Shown here in pieces: positions 18,387-27,743 of a stretch of 64,000 bases of DNA (its first letter is position 1; each line of letters begins with the position of its first letter). The position numbers and the translations under genes were made by a program. This DNA comes from Streptacidiphilus jeojiense (GTDB taxonomy: Bacteria; Actinomycetota; Actinomycetes; Streptomycetales; Streptomycetaceae). Below the pieces are notes generated by a model. That model searched no databases and was not told the DNA's origin. It saw only the letters and a list, made by a program, of their open reading frames with translations. The stretch is from positions 248,001 to 312,000 of the forward strand of contig NZ_JOEH01000006.1 of the NCBI RefSeq assembly GCF_000719095.1. The letters run 5' to 3'.

Positions 18387-20132
18387 TCAGGCCTGGTGCG
18401 CAGCATCATCCCGGACCGGGGCGGGCTTCGGCGAGCGGTCCGTGCCGCGACCGCCGTCCCGGTGGGTGTCCCGGCCGCGCAGCAGCGAGGCGGTGGCGGC
18501 GACCACGGCCATGGCCGCGGCGGCGATGAAGACCACCGCCAGCCCGTGGTGCAGCGGCCCCGAGATGAGGTGCGGGAAGAACTGGGTGCCGGTCAGGGTG
18601 TCGGCGTTGTGCCGGGGGAGGGTCTTCAGCACGCCCGAGGGCGCCAGCAGGTGGCCGACCGGGTTCTGCCCCAGGAAGGCGGCGAACAGGGTGGAGACCG
18701 GTGGCAGCGAGGCGACCTGGCCGGCCACCGGGCCGGGCACGCCCTGTGCCTGCAGGCCCGAACTGAGCGTCTGCGGCAGGGATCCGGCCAGTCCGGTGAC
18801 CATCAGCGAGAAGAAGATGCCGATGGACAGCGACATCCCGGAGTTCTGGAAGGTGGCCCGCATCCCCGAGGCCGCGCCGCGCCGCTCCGGCGGCACGCTG
18901 CCCATGATGGCGGAGGTGTTGGGCGCGGAGAACATGCCCTGGCCGATGCCGTTGGCGAAGACGATGACGGCGAAGACCGGGTAGGAGAAGTCGACCGGCA
19001 GGAACAGCAGCCCGACGAAGGAGGCGGCCATCAGCAGCAGGCCGCTGCTGGCGAAGGTGCGCGCGCCGAAGCGGTCCGAGAGGTAGCCGCTGACCGGTCC
19101 GGCGATCAGGAAGCCGGCGGTGAGCGGGATCAGTGCGATCCCGGCCCACAGCGGGGTGGACTCGTAGGCGTAGCCGTGCAGCGGCAGCCACACCCCCTGC
19201 AGCCAGATGATCAGCATGAACTGCAGCCCGCCGCGGGCGATCGCGGTCAGCAGCGAGGCGGCGTTGCCGGCCGCGAAGGCCCTGATCCGGAACAGCCCCA
19301 GATGGAACATCGGATCGGCGACCCGGTTCTCCACCAGCCCGAACACCGCCAGCAGCAGCACCCCGCCGCCCAGCATGGCCAGCACCATCGGGTTGGTCCA
19401 GCCGGTCGGGTGGCCGCCGTAGGGCTGGATGCCGTAGGTGATCCCGGCCAGCAGGGCCAGCGCGCCGCAGGTGAAGGTGAGGTTCCCGGCCCAGTCGATG
19501 CCGGCCGAGCGCTTGGCGCCGATCTCGCGCAGGCTGCGGTAGGACCAGACGGTGCCGACGACGCCGATCGGGACGTTGACCCAGAAGATGGCCCGCCAGT
19601 CCACGGTGGCCAGCAGCCCGCCGGCGACCAGGCCGAGGAACTGCCCGGCCAGGCCGGCGATCTGGTTGACGCCCAGCGCCATGCCGCGCTGCTCGGTGGG
19701 GAAGGCGTCGGTGAGGATCGCGGCGGAGTTGGCCATCAGCATGGCGCCACCGACGGCCTGCAGGATGCGGAAGCCGATCAGCCAGAGCGCGCCGCCGGCG
19801 CCGTGCATCGGGTCCAGCGACAGCGCCAGCGAGGTGGCGCTGAACACCGCGAAGCCCAGGTTGTAGATCCTGACCCGGCCGTAGATGTCCCCGAGCCGGC
19901 CGAGGGCCACCACCAGCACCGCGGTGACCAGCAGGTATCCCATGATCAGCCAGAGCAGGTAGCTGATGTTGCCGGGGGCCAGCGGGTCCAGGCCGATGCC
20001 CCGGAAGATAGCCGGCATGGCGATGATGACGATCGAGGCGTCCAGGGTGGCCATGAAGACGCCGAGAGTGGTGTTGGACAGCGCGACCCACTTGTAGCGC
20101 GGGCTCAGGGGAAGGGTGTCGGATACACGCAC
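18387..20132 (-). CDS. DHA2 family MFS transporter, 14 helices
   Basis: A 581-residue drug:H+ antiporter-2 type transporter. The N-terminal half has motif A as ALGRLGDIYGRVR and motif C-like GVNQIAGLAGQFLGLVAGG. The C-terminal part extends past the core with the LNPVGHLL-like segment typical of this actinobacterial subgroup. Export of a drug or metabolite is likely but the substrate is not known. It is clearly paralogous to the transporter at 53585-55438: both start with KW(V/I)ALSNTTLG and share ITYGIQPYGG and IIWLQG(V/I)WLPLHGY. The GTG start has only a weak ribosome site. Confidence 0.9.
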   Translation of the reverse strand: MRVSDTLPLSPRYKWVALSNTTLGVFMATLDASIVIIAMPAIFRGIGLDPLAPGNISYLLWLIMGYLLVTAVLVVALGRLGDIYGRVRIYNLGFAVFSATSLALSLDPMHGAGGALWLIGFRILQAVGGAMLMANSAAILTDAFPTEQRGMALGVNQIAGLAGQFLGLVAGGLLATVDWRAIFWVNVPIGVVGTVWSYRSLREIGAKRSAGIDWAGNLTFTCGALALLAGITYGIQPYGGHPTGWTNPMVLAMLGGGVLLLAVFGLVENRVADPMFHLGLFRIRAFAAGNAASLLTAIARGGLQFMLIIWLQGVWLPLHGYAYESTPLWAGIALIPLTAGFLIAGPVSGYLSDRFGARTFASSGLLLMAASFVGLLFLPVDFSYPVFAVIVFANGIGQGMFSAPNTSAIMGSVPPERRGAASGMRATFQNSGMSLSIGIFFSLMVTGLAGSLPQTLSSGLQAQGVPGPVAGQVASLPPVSTLFAAFLGQNPVGHLLAPSGVLKTLPRHNADTLTGTQFFPHLISGPLHHGLAVVFIAAAAMAVVAATASLLRGRDTHRDGGRGTDRSPKPAPVRDDAAHQA

Positions 20133-20168
20133 CTGATCATCGTATGAACATTAGTTGGCATAAGCAAT

Positions 20169-20206
20169 GGTGCGGGGGCGCCCCCGGCTGGGAGCGCCCC
20201 CGCACC
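20169..20206 (-). terminator. strong GC hairpin downstream of the glucanase gene
   Basis: Perfect 13-base arms GGTGCGGGGGCGC (20169-20181) and GCGCCCCCGCACC (20194-20206) with a 12-base loop lie 17 bases past the stop of the glucanase gene. This is a typical Streptomyces terminator without a long T run. Confidence 0.8.
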
Positions 20207-20222
20207 TTCGGTCAGGCCGTGC

Positions 20223-23200
20223 CTACGGGTTCACAGTGATGGTGAACGTGGAGGTGGTGTTCTGGATGTTGACGTAGTTGTTGCTCTCGGTGAGGTGGTT
20301 GAACACCGCCGTGCCCACCGCCGGACCCTGCCCCGCCTCGGGCAGCTGGTTGGCCCAGATGCCGTAGCCGGACTTGGCGTTGTAGGCGTCACCGCTCTGC
20401 TGCGCCCCGGTGATCGACACGTCGGTGAAGATGGTGTCGGTGACCGGGTACTGCGCGGTGCTGCCCACGTAGTCCGTCTGGAACATGATCCCGGAGTAGG
20501 TCGGGTCGGTGATGTCGACGCTGTTCACCCTGATCCCCTGGAACGGCTGGGTCGCCGAGAAGACCCAGATCGCCGGGAACACCTGGCCGTTCCAGAAGTG
20601 CCCGCCGTCGCGTACCAGCGAGACGTTCTGGATGGTCGTCGGCTGGGTGCCGAAGCCCTGGAACGGGTAGCCGAAGTTCAGCGAGCTGATGGTGATGCCC
20701 GCGTAGGTGAGCGTGTCGGCCACGTACAGGTTCTGCATGATGTTGTTCTCGCCGCCGTAGACGGCGATGCCGGCCGCGCGCCAGGGGGTGAGCGCGGACA
20801 GGTTCTGGAAGGTGTTGTTGGTCAGGTCCGAGGAGTTGTGGTCCTGGGCCGCGAACAGCGCGAAGCTGTCGTCGCCGGTGGACCTCGCCTCGTCATTGCT
20901 GACCAGGTTGCCCGAGCTGCCGTTGGTGAGGTTGATGCCGTCGGCGAAGGTGTCGCGGATCCGCATGTTGGTGGCGGTCAGGCCGGTGACATGGGTACCC
21001 CAGATCGCGACCACCTGGTGCTCGATCCAGATGTTGTCGATGGTGAGGTTGGAGACGTCGGTCAGGTCGAAGACCTTGCCCGGCCCGTCGATGCGGGAGG
21101 TGTAGTCGCCGAACCAGCCGAAGCCGCTGAACGAGGACCCGTTGGCGCTGGACTGCACGGACCAGCCGACGTCCGTGTTGTCCTGCGTGGTCGGGGCGTT
21201 GAACTGGGTGTACCAGGGACCGGCGCCGACGACCTTGACCGCCTTGCCGCTGACCTGGAACTTGCTGGTGGTCTGGTACTGCCCGGCGGGCAGGTAGACG
21301 CCCACCAGCTTGCCGGTGGTGTCGTTGGCGACCTGGGTCAGGGCGTTCTGCACGTCCTGCTGCCCGAAGCCGGCCGGGGTGACGTAGGTGGCCGGGTTGG
21401 GGTTGGCCACCGGGGCGACCATCTCGGTGTTGATGTAGTCGATGGCGTACTGGGAGGTGTTGGCGGCGTCCTTCTGCAGCTTGATCACGCTGTCGGCGGG
21501 CACCGTCTGGTTGAGCATGATGTGCGCCTCGTCGTAGACGTGACGGGGCGAACCGGCGCTCGGGTCGTTGCCGGGACCGGTCTCGGCTCCGTACAGCCAC
21601 TCGTACTTGGAGTTGAGGGTGATGGTCTGCAGGAACGTTCCGTTGACGTAGACGTCCAGGGTGGCCGTGGTGCCGCCACCGCCGGGTGCGTCCGGGATGT
21701 TGAAGCGGGTGACCAGGGTGTTGGTCGGGTCGGTGGTGTTCCACTGGACGTAGGAGCCGGTGCTGTCCAGGGTCACCGCCTTGCGGCCGGAGGCCTCGCC
21801 GGCCAGGTCGCCGATGGTCCGGTTGGGACCGACCACGGCCGCGCCGCCGCCGATCATGCCGTTCTCGGCCTCGTACACGTCGTACGGCATGTTGGCGCCG
21901 CGGCCGACGTAGAACGGGGTGTCACTGATGTTGTTGGCCTGCTTGACCGACAGCTCGTTGGCGTCGATGGCGATGACCGTGTGCAGGGTGTACTTGCCGT
22001 TCACGGCGGTCCAAGTGCCCATGGAGACCGGGGCGCCGGTCGCCCCCGGGGCCAGGCTGCCGCTGTAGGAGCCGTTCAGCGTCTTGACCACGCTGTTGTT
22101 GCTGTCCAGCAGGGTCAGCGTGATGGCGTGCGCACCGGAGGCGCTGGCCACGGTGCCCTGGTTCTTCAGCGTCACCGAGAAGGTGACGGTGTTTCCGGCG
22201 GACGGGGTGCCCGGGCTGGAGCTCACCGCCGAGGCGATCAGGTCCGAGGACTGCACCGGGGCCACGACCAGGTTGGTCGGGTTGGTGTAGCTGTTGTTGC
22301 CGTCGTTGAGCTCGATGACGGTGTTGGCCTCGTCCACCTTGGCCGTCAGCGGGTAGCTGCCGGCGGTCTGGGTGCCGATGTTCGCCGAGACGGTGCTGGA
22401 GGCACCGACGGCCAGCGCGCCCACGGCGGCGGTGCCGACCTTGGTCGTGCCCAGGTAGAAGTTGACGTTGGTCGCGCCGGAAGCGGCCGTACCGGAGTTC
22501 TTCACCGTGGCGGACACGGTGACCGGGTCGGTCTCCACCGGGGAGGTCGGCGACCAGGAGGAGGAGCTGACCACCAGGTCCGGGTTGGGTGCCGGGGTCC
22601 CGATGACCTGGAACTCGGCGACCTGCCCGCCCGGGGCGCCGCTGTTGCTGGTGATGCTCAGCTCGACGTCCGAGACCCGCGCGCTGACCGGGATGGAGAC
22701 GCTGTTCCCGGTGCTCGGGTTGAAGGTGTACGTCTGCGCAGCGGCGATGGTGGTGAAGCCGGTCGCGCTCTGCTCGCGCCCGAGGACCGCGATGGTCTGG
22801 GTACGGGTGGACCAGGCGGCGTCCGGGTTGAGCTTGACGACCACCGACGTCACGTCGGCGTTGGCGCCCAGGCTCACGGTGAGCTGGCTCGGGTAGGTGG
22901 AGCCCTCGAAGTAGGTGGTCAGGTCGTTGTCGTTGGCGTTGGCAGGGGCGTAGGTGAAGGTGTTGGCGGTACCGGTGATCGGCTTGCCGACGGCCAGGTT
23001 GCTGCCGGTCCCGCCGCTGCCGGTACGGGTGACGGTGTTGGACGCCGAGGACTGGTTGCCGGCCGCGTCGTGCGCCTTCACGTAGTAGGAGACGGTGGCG
23101 GTGTCCGGCTGCGCGTCGGTGTAGGTCAGCGTGGAGCCGCCGACCGTGGTGGCCAGGGCCCCGTTGCGGTAGATGTCGTAGCCGGTGACACCGACGTTGT

Positions 23201-24524
23201 CGGTGGCGGCGCCCCAGGTCAGCGCGATCTGTCCGCTCTGCGGCTGGGTGTACGCCAGGTTGGTCGGAGCGGTCGGCGCCGTGGTGTCGCCGCTCTGTCC
23301 GGTACGGGTGACGGTGTTGCTGTTGCCCGACTGGTTCCCGGCGGCGTCGTGCGCCCGCACGAAGTAGCTGACCGTCGCGCTGGCCGGCTGGGTGTCGGTG
23401 TAGCTGAGCACACTGCCCGCGACGCTGGTCAGCAGGCTGTTGTTGGCGTAGATGTCATAGCCGGTGACACCGACGTTGTCGGTGGAGGCGCTCCAGGTCA
23501 GCGCGATCTGCCCGGTCTGCGGCTGGGTGTAGGCCAGGTTGGTCGGGGCGCTGGGCGGGGTGGTGTCCCCACTCGTCGGCCCGTACACCTCCAGCTCGGA
23601 GATCTGCCCGGCCGGCCAGCCGGTGTTGGCGGTGATGGTGATCCGGATGTACCGGGTGGTCGTCGCCGTGAAGCTGATCGTCGACGTGTTCCCGGTGCTC
23701 GGGTTGAAGGTGTAGCCGGCGGAGGGGACCAGGGTGGAGAAGGTCGACCCGTCGCTGCTGCCCTGGACCGTCAGGGTCTGCGTCCTGGTCGCCCAACTGG
23801 TGTCGGCCGGAACCTTCAGCACGACCTGGTTGACGCTGACGGAGGCGCCGAGGTCCACCTGCAGCCACTGCGGGAAGGCGTTGTTGGTGCTCTCCCAGTA
23901 GGTGGCCTGGTTGCCGTCGTTGGCGTTGCTCGCGGCGTAGGTCTGGCTGACGCCGCTGGAGCTCATGGTCTTGCCCAGCGCCAGGTTGGCCGACGTCCCG
24001 TTGGTACCGCTGCCGTAGACCTCCAGCTCGGAGATCTGCCCGGCCGCCCAGCCGGTGTTGGCGGTGATGTTGATCCGCAGGTAACGGGTGCTGGTGGCCC
24101 CGAAGTTGATGGTCACCGCATTGGAGCTGGACGGGTCGAAGGTGTACCCGGCCGAGGCCACCACGGTGCTGAAGGTGGAGCCGTCGGTGCTGCCCTGCAC
24201 GGACAGCGTCTCGGTCCTGGCGCCCCAACTGCTCGGCAGCTTCAGCACCACCTGGTTGACGGAGGTCGCCGAACCGAGGTCGACCTGGGCCCAGGCCGGG
24301 AAAGAGCCGGTGCTCTCCCAGTAGCTGTCCTGGTTGCCGTCATTGAGATTGGCGGCCACGTACTGGCCGTTGGCACTGCTGGCGGTGGCGGTCTTCCCGA
24401 GGGCCAGATTGCTGCCCGCAGCGGATGCCGGCACCAGGTTCAGCACCGGAACCATGGAGACCAGCAACCCGATCAGGGTCAGGACCACGGTCCTGACCCG
24501 CAGGGATCTTCCTCTTCTGCGCAT
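20223..24524 (-). CDS. secreted multidomain GH87-type alpha-1,3-glucanase (mycodextranase)
   Basis: A 1433-residue secreted protein. Order: signal peptide (1-36, ending ASAA), F5/8C discoidin-like domains at 38-175 and 178-318, two nearly identical fibronectin III domains at 321-413 and 414-507, a third diverged discoidin-like domain at 508-645, two CARDB-type domains at 648-760 and 761-880, then the catalytic part. That part opens YEAENGMIGGGA and forms a right-handed beta-helix. Asp1195 (ADGIN), Asp1218 and Asp1219 (TGDDS) have the spacing D, +23, +24 that I recall for the acidic residues of GH87. Expected substrate is fungal cell-wall or dental-plaque alpha-1,3-glucan. The ATG at 24524 is chosen for its AGAGGA site. 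A 13-bp terminator follows the gene. Confidence 0.85.
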   Translation of the reverse strand: MRRRGRSLRVRTVVLTLIGLLVSMVPVLNLVPASAAGSNLALGKTATASSANGQYVAANLNDGNQDSYWESTGSFPAWAQVDLGSATSVNQVVLKLPSSWGARTETLSVQGSTDGSTFSTVVASAGYTFDPSSSNAVTINFGATSTRYLRINITANTGWAAGQISELEVYGSGTNGTSANLALGKTMSSSGVSQTYAASNANDGNQATYWESTNNAFPQWLQVDLGASVSVNQVVLKVPADTSWATRTQTLTVQGSSDGSTFSTLVPSAGYTFNPSTGNTSTISFTATTTRYIRITITANTGWPAGQISELEVYGPTSGDTTPPSAPTNLAYTQPQTGQIALTWSASTDNVGVTGYDIYANNSLLTSVAGSVLSYTDTQPASATVSYFVRAHDAAGNQSGNSNTVTRTGQSGDTTAPTAPTNLAYTQPQSGQIALTWGAATDNVGVTGYDIYRNGALATTVGGSTLTYTDAQPDTATVSYYVKAHDAAGNQSSASNTVTRTGSGGTGSNLAVGKPITGTANTFTYAPANANDNDLTTYFEGSTYPSQLTVSLGANADVTSVVVKLNPDAAWSTRTQTIAVLGREQSATGFTTIAAAQTYTFNPSTGNSVSIPVSARVSDVELSITSNSGAPGGQVAEFQVIGTPAPNPDLVVSSSSWSPTSPVETDPVTVSATVKNSGTAASGATNVNFYLGTTKVGTAAVGALAVGASSTVSANIGTQTAGSYPLTAKVDEANTVIELNDGNNSYTNPTNLVVAPVQSSDLIASAVSSSPGTPSAGNTVTFSVTLKNQGTVASASGAHAITLTLLDSNNSVVKTLNGSYSGSLAPGATGAPVSMGTWTAVNGKYTLHTVIAIDANELSVKQANNISDTPFYVGRGANMPYDVYEAENGMIGGGAAVVGPNRTIGDLAGEASGRKAVTLDSTGSYVQWNTTDPTNTLVTRFNIPDAPGGGGTTATLDVYVNGTFLQTITLNSKYEWLYGAETGPGNDPSAGSPRHVYDEAHIMLNQTVPADSVIKLQKDAANTSQYAIDYINTEMVAPVANPNPATYVTPAGFGQQDVQNALTQVANDTTGKLVGVYLPAGQYQTTSKFQVSGKAVKVVGAGPWYTQFNAPTTQDNTDVGWSVQSSANGSSFSGFGWFGDYTSRIDGPGKVFDLTDVSNLTIDNIWIEHQVVAIWGTHVTGLTATNMRIRDTFADGINLTNGSSGNLVSNDEARSTGDDSFALFAAQDHNSSDLTNNTFQNLSALTPWRAAGIAVYGGENNIMQNLYVADTLTYAGITISSLNFGYPFQGFGTQPTTIQNVSLVRDGGHFWNGQVFPAIWVFSATQPFQGIRVNSVDITDPTYSGIMFQTDYVGSTAQYPVTDTIFTDVSITGAQQSGDAYNAKSGYGIWANQLPEAGQGPAVGTAVFNHLTESNNYVNIQNTTSTFTITVNP

Positions 24525-24927
24525 GCTCGTCCTCTGCTTGTGCTGTCGCACACGGGTGGGGATGCGGGAGCAGGAGCCCGGACGGGTCACTCGGAATTTG
24601 CAGAGCCTGTCCTGACACCTGAACTAGTAGTGACAAGAATTTGCGGCTATCGGGCAGGAAGTTACAGAGGCGCCATGGCTCCGTCAATGGATCGCACAGG
24701 GTTCCGGTGAGTGCATCACGGACATCTGCACTAGGGAAGAGGTGGCGAGTTGACGATTGCTCAGCCTGTTGCGGCATCCATGCGCTGATCAGGCACAGTG
24801 CGGTCGGAATTTTGCGATACGGGGTGGCAGGGCCGGACGTGCGAAGGGAGGCGGGCAGCCGTGCCTGGTCGCTCCGGCCCGGGACCGACCCGCCTGCCCC
24901 ACGAAGGTGACGGACGGTCAGCGGGAG
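24525..24927. other. 403-base gene-free region upstream of the glucanase gene
   Basis: I see no gene in this stretch. It holds the glucanase promoter candidate (24659-24687) and a long leader. Two copies of GAATTTGC lie in the leader (24594-24601 and 24637-24644), with a related GAATTTTGC near 24803. They could be binding sites or chance AT-rich words. The far end is the 3' flank of the flavoprotein gene. Confidence 0.5.
24659..24687 (-). promoter_or_regulatory. sigma-70-like promoter of the glucanase gene
   Basis: On the minus strand TTGACG (24687-24682), a 17-base spacer and TAACTT (24664-24659) form a good housekeeping promoter. The expected start near 24652 gives a leader of about 128 bases. 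Confidence 0.5.
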
Positions 24928-26109
24928 CTACATCTGGTGCTGGTACCGGGGAGCCGTCCGCGGGCCCGACGACAGGGCGAAGCGCGGGTGGGCGACGGAC
25001 TTGCCCAGTGCCAGGTCGGCCGCCATCCGGCCGAGCAGCGGGGCGAACTTGGCGCCGTGGCCGGAGCAGGCCGAGACGATCACCAGCGAGCCGGCCCGGT
25101 CCAGCACGAAGTCCCTGGTCGGGGTGGAGGTGATCAGGCAGGACGATTCCGCCACCGGTTCCGGGTCCAACCCGGGGAGCCGGTGCCGGACGTAGTCGCT
25201 CACCGCATGGCGGACCAGCGGCTCGACCACACCGCTGCGCGTCCCCGCGGTGGTGCTCCGCCCGCGACCGGACAGCCCGACCTTGAACGTGCCGCCGCCC
25301 CCGCCGTCCGCGCCCGAGGGCAGTCCGTACGCCTGCAGGAGCCCGGCCGCGTGGAGGAAGGCCGGCCATTCCGGGCCGCTGTCCTCCCGCCACCGGTCCT
25401 CCCGGCGCCGGAAGTGGAAGACCTCGTGCTGACTCACGGTCAGCGGCGGCAGCCGGAACGGGAGTCCGAACCCGGGGAGCCAGGCGCCCGCCGCGACGAC
25501 CACCCGCTCGGCGCGCACCACGGCGTGGTCGAGGCCGGGACCGTGCAGCCGTACCTGCCCCGAGGGCAGCCGCTCCAGGCGGCTGACCCTGGTGCCGCTG
25601 CGCAGCTCCGCCCCGTGGGCGACGGCCCGCTCCACGCAGGCGGCGACGGTCGCGTCCGCGTCCAGCCGGCCCGCGTCGGGGTGGTACAGGACCGGGCCGC
25701 CGTCGTAACGCAGCTGCGGCCAGCGCTCGGCGGCCTCCCGTGCGGACAGCAGCTCGTGCGGCACCCCGGCGGCGGCCAACTGCTCGGCCAGGCGCACCGG
25801 GTCGCGCCGGGTGCCGAAGTCCAGCATGCCGACGCGGTGCCGCAGGCGCGTCCCTGCGTCGGACTCCAACTCGTCCCAGCAGTCCGCCGCCTGCCCGGTG
25901 AGCTCCACGTACAGCGGGTCGGCGTAGCTGCGCCGGAAGATCCGCGAGCTGCCGTGCGAGCTGCCCTGCCGGTGCCCGGGGTGGAAGGCCTCGACCAGGA
26001 GCGTGGCGACACCGCGCCGCGCCAGCTCCCAGGCGGTGGCCGCGCCGGCCAGTCCCGCGCCGATGACCGCGACGTCATAACCGTCGGAGTCCGCGAAGGG
26101 GGCCATCAT
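24928..26109 (-). CDS. monomeric sarcosine oxidase / N-methyltryptophan oxidase family flavoprotein
   Basis: A 393-residue FAD amine oxidase. It has the Rossmann start DVAVIGAGLAGAATAWELARRG, the block GSSHGSSRIFRRSYADPLYV characteristic of MSOX/MTOX, and near the end SCLITSTPTRDFVLD with Cys324, at the position that binds FAD covalently in sarcosine oxidase, then CSGHGAKF. It oxidises a secondary or N-methyl amino acid, giving H2O2. The start is decided by GGAGG at 26115-26119, five bases before the ATG at 26109. The frame could open with a TTG at 26121, but that codon overlaps the ribosome site. The C-terminus (ALSSGPRTAPRYQHQM) is variable. Confidence 0.88.
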   Translation of the reverse strand: MMAPFADSDGYDVAVIGAGLAGAATAWELARRGVATLLVEAFHPGHRQGSSHGSSRIFRRSYADPLYVELTGQAADCWDELESDAGTRLRHRVGMLDFGTRRDPVRLAEQLAAAGVPHELLSAREAAERWPQLRYDGGPVLYHPDAGRLDADATVAACVERAVAHGAELRSGTRVSRLERLPSGQVRLHGPGLDHAVVRAERVVVAAGAWLPGFGLPFRLPPLTVSQHEVFHFRRREDRWREDSGPEWPAFLHAAGLLQAYGLPSGADGGGGGTFKVGLSGRGRSTTAGTRSGVVEPLVRHAVSDYVRHRLPGLDPEPVAESSCLITSTPTRDFVLDRAGSLVIVSACSGHGAKFAPLLGRMAADLALGKSVAHPRFALSSGPRTAPRYQHQM

Positions 26110-26230
26110 GCCCACCTCCAAACGACTCTGATCGGCTGTCAGTTTCCATTGGACGGCCGTGGTGTTGCCTGGAGGTTTCCTGGCGGAAAGCAGACGGTTG
26201 CCGTTCGGGCCGCAGCCGACTCTCCCTCGG

Positions 26231-26938
26231 TCAACTCCGGTGCAGCGCCGGGTGGTCGGCGACCACCGTGCAGGAGCCCGGAGCGACCTCGGTGAAGCCG
26301 GCGTCGCGCACCATCGGCAGCTCCTCGGAGGCGGCCAGCACCGCCCACTGCTCCGGGCTCGCGGTGCGGACGGCGAGCGGGAAGCCGGCGTCGCGCCACG
26401 CCACGCGCTGATCGGCCGTCAGCGCCCACCAGGCGAGCTGTGCGCCGTGGCCGGCCTGCGCCATGGACTTGCCGGTGGACATCTCCACCTCCGGGTTGAA
26501 CCACAGCACCGGGATCCCGGGGTCGGCCGGGCCCGGCGGCTCGGGGTCGTCCAGCTCGGTGCCGGAGACCTGGAGCTTCGCCAACTCCTTCGGCCAGCCG
26601 TCCAGCGGGACCGGCACGAACACCCGCACCTCGGCGGACTTGCCGGTGAGCGTGATCCCGTCCAGCTCCTGCGCCCTGCGCCACTCGCCGCCCCTGGCCC
26701 GGCGGACCACCTTGCGGATCCTGGCGTCCTCCCAGGCGTGCACGCGCTCGGCCCACTCGCCGTCCGCAGCCGTGGTGCGCTCGTCCGAGAGCAGCGTCAG
26801 CACGGCGCGGGCGGCGGTCTCCAGCGCGTCGGTGTGGGAGGGCGGATCGGTGCGCTCGATCCGGACCACCAGAGGCAGGACGAACTGGGGAGCGGAGTCG
26901 CGGTCGACGGCACGGTCGGCGAAGGGGCTGCTGGTCAC
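26231..26938 (-). CDS. PTH2-like peptidyl-tRNA hydrolase family protein
   Basis: A 235-residue protein whose C-terminal 110 residues resemble the PTH2 fold. EMSTGKSMAQAGHGAQLAWW corresponds to the GK.AAQ.aHA core, and VRDAGFTEVAPGSCTVVA to the DAG.T.i..Gt.Tv block. PTH2 enzymes release peptides from peptidyl-tRNA. The N-terminal 120 residues are unlike classic PTH2, so the enzyme may be a diverged member. The GTG start lies 25 bases after the ThuA gene stop on the same strand, so they may share a transcript. Confidence 0.7.
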   Translation of the reverse strand: MTSSPFADRAVDRDSAPQFVLPLVVRIERTDPPSHTDALETAARAVLTLLSDERTTAADGEWAERVHAWEDARIRKVVRRARGGEWRRAQELDGITLTGKSAEVRVFVPVPLDGWPKELAKLQVSGTELDDPEPPGPADPGIPVLWFNPEVEMSTGKSMAQAGHGAQLAWWALTADQRVAWRDAGFPLAVRTASPEQWAVLAASEELPMVRDAGFTEVAPGSCTVVADHPALHRS

Positions 26939-26963
26939 GGACCCAGAATAGGCCGCCGACGGA

Positions 26964-27641
26964 TCAGTCCTTGAGCCGGCAGACCCAGAGCAGCGCTCCC
27001 AGCAGATGCGCGCGGAAGGCCGGGTCGGAGTAGGCCTCGTCGAAGTGGCCCAGCGCGGTGTAGAAGCTGCGGCCCTTCCCCTCGGGCTCGCGGCACCAGA
27101 CCAGCGGATGGTCCGTGCCCATCCGGCCGCCCTGGTACCGGCTCTCGTCGACCGTCGCCAGCACCCGCACACCCTCGGCGGACCGGGGCGGGCTGCGGAA
27201 GTCGTACCACTCGTCGGTCCAGTCCCACTGTTCCGGGAGGTGCGCGGTGGCCGGGTGGTTCCGGTCCTCGACGGTGACCGCGGCGGGCTGGGCCGCCGGG
27301 TGGCTGTGGAAGCGCGAGCCCAGGAGCTCGCCGTAGAAGGGCCAGTCGTACTCGGTGCCGGCGGCCGAGTGGATGCCCAGGAAGCCGCCGCCGGCCGAGA
27401 GGAACCGCTCCAGGGCCTGGCGGCCCTGATCCGTCAGCACCTCTCCGGTGGTCGACAGGAACACCACGGCGGTGGTCCCGTCCAGCCCGGCCTCGGTGAA
27501 GGCCCCGGGGTCCTCCGTCGCGGTCAGCTCCAGCCCCTGGCCGGCGGCCAGCTCGCCGAGCGCGGCGATACCGGCCGGGATGGAGTCGTGGCGGAACCCG
27601 GCAGTGCGGGTGAACAGCAGGACGCGGGGGAGAGGAGGCAT
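26964..27641 (-). CDS. ThuA-domain protein (trehalose-utilisation type)
   Basis: A 225-residue ThuA protein with a glutamine-amidotransferase-like fold: RVLLFTRTAGFRHDSIPAGIAAL, VVFLSTTGEVLTDQGRQALERFL, GGGFLGIHSAAGTEYDWPFYGELLG and GHFDEAYSDPAFRAHLLGALLW. ThuA proteins act in oxidised-disaccharide (3-keto sugar) metabolism and often accompany Gfo/Idh dehydrogenases and sugar-phosphate isomerases, both of which lie just across the LacI gene here. A LacI-type half-conserved operator stands at 27695-27710, 54 bases before the start. This suggests the gene belongs to the same regulon. Confidence 0.88.
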   Translation of the reverse strand: MPPLPRVLLFTRTAGFRHDSIPAGIAALGELAAGQGLELTATEDPGAFTEAGLDGTTAVVFLSTTGEVLTDQGRQALERFLSAGGGFLGIHSAAGTEYDWPFYGELLGSRFHSHPAAQPAAVTVEDRNHPATAHLPEQWDWTDEWYDFRSPPRSAEGVRVLATVDESRYQGGRMGTDHPLVWCREPEGKGRSFYTALGHFDEAYSDPAFRAHLLGALLWVCRLKD

Positions 27642-27694
27642 GGCGGGGACGGCTCCAAGGGTTCGGGCGGGCTGCGCGCTGGCTCAGGGAAGCT

Positions 27695-27710
27695 CGGCAA
27701 GCGCTTTCCA
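27695..27710. promoter_or_regulatory. second LacI-type operator, upstream of the ThuA gene
   Basis: CGGCAAGCGCTTTCCA matches the perfect palindrome at 28921-28936 in 14 of 16 bases. It lies between the end of the LacI gene and the ThuA start, where it could repress the ThuA-PTH2 unit. Confidence 0.65.
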
Positions 27711-27743
27711 GAGCCTCAGGCTAAGGACGGCGCCGCCGGGCGG

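Noticed and set aside
20127..20160. Operator for the first MFS gene (AACATTAGTT)
   Set aside because: Only three bases pair on each side, too little to call an operator although the stretch is AT-rich.
20223..24710. A plus-strand open frame of about 1470 codons opposite the glucanase
   Set aside because: It is the antisense shadow of the well-supported glucanase, with repetitive Val/Gly/Arg composition.
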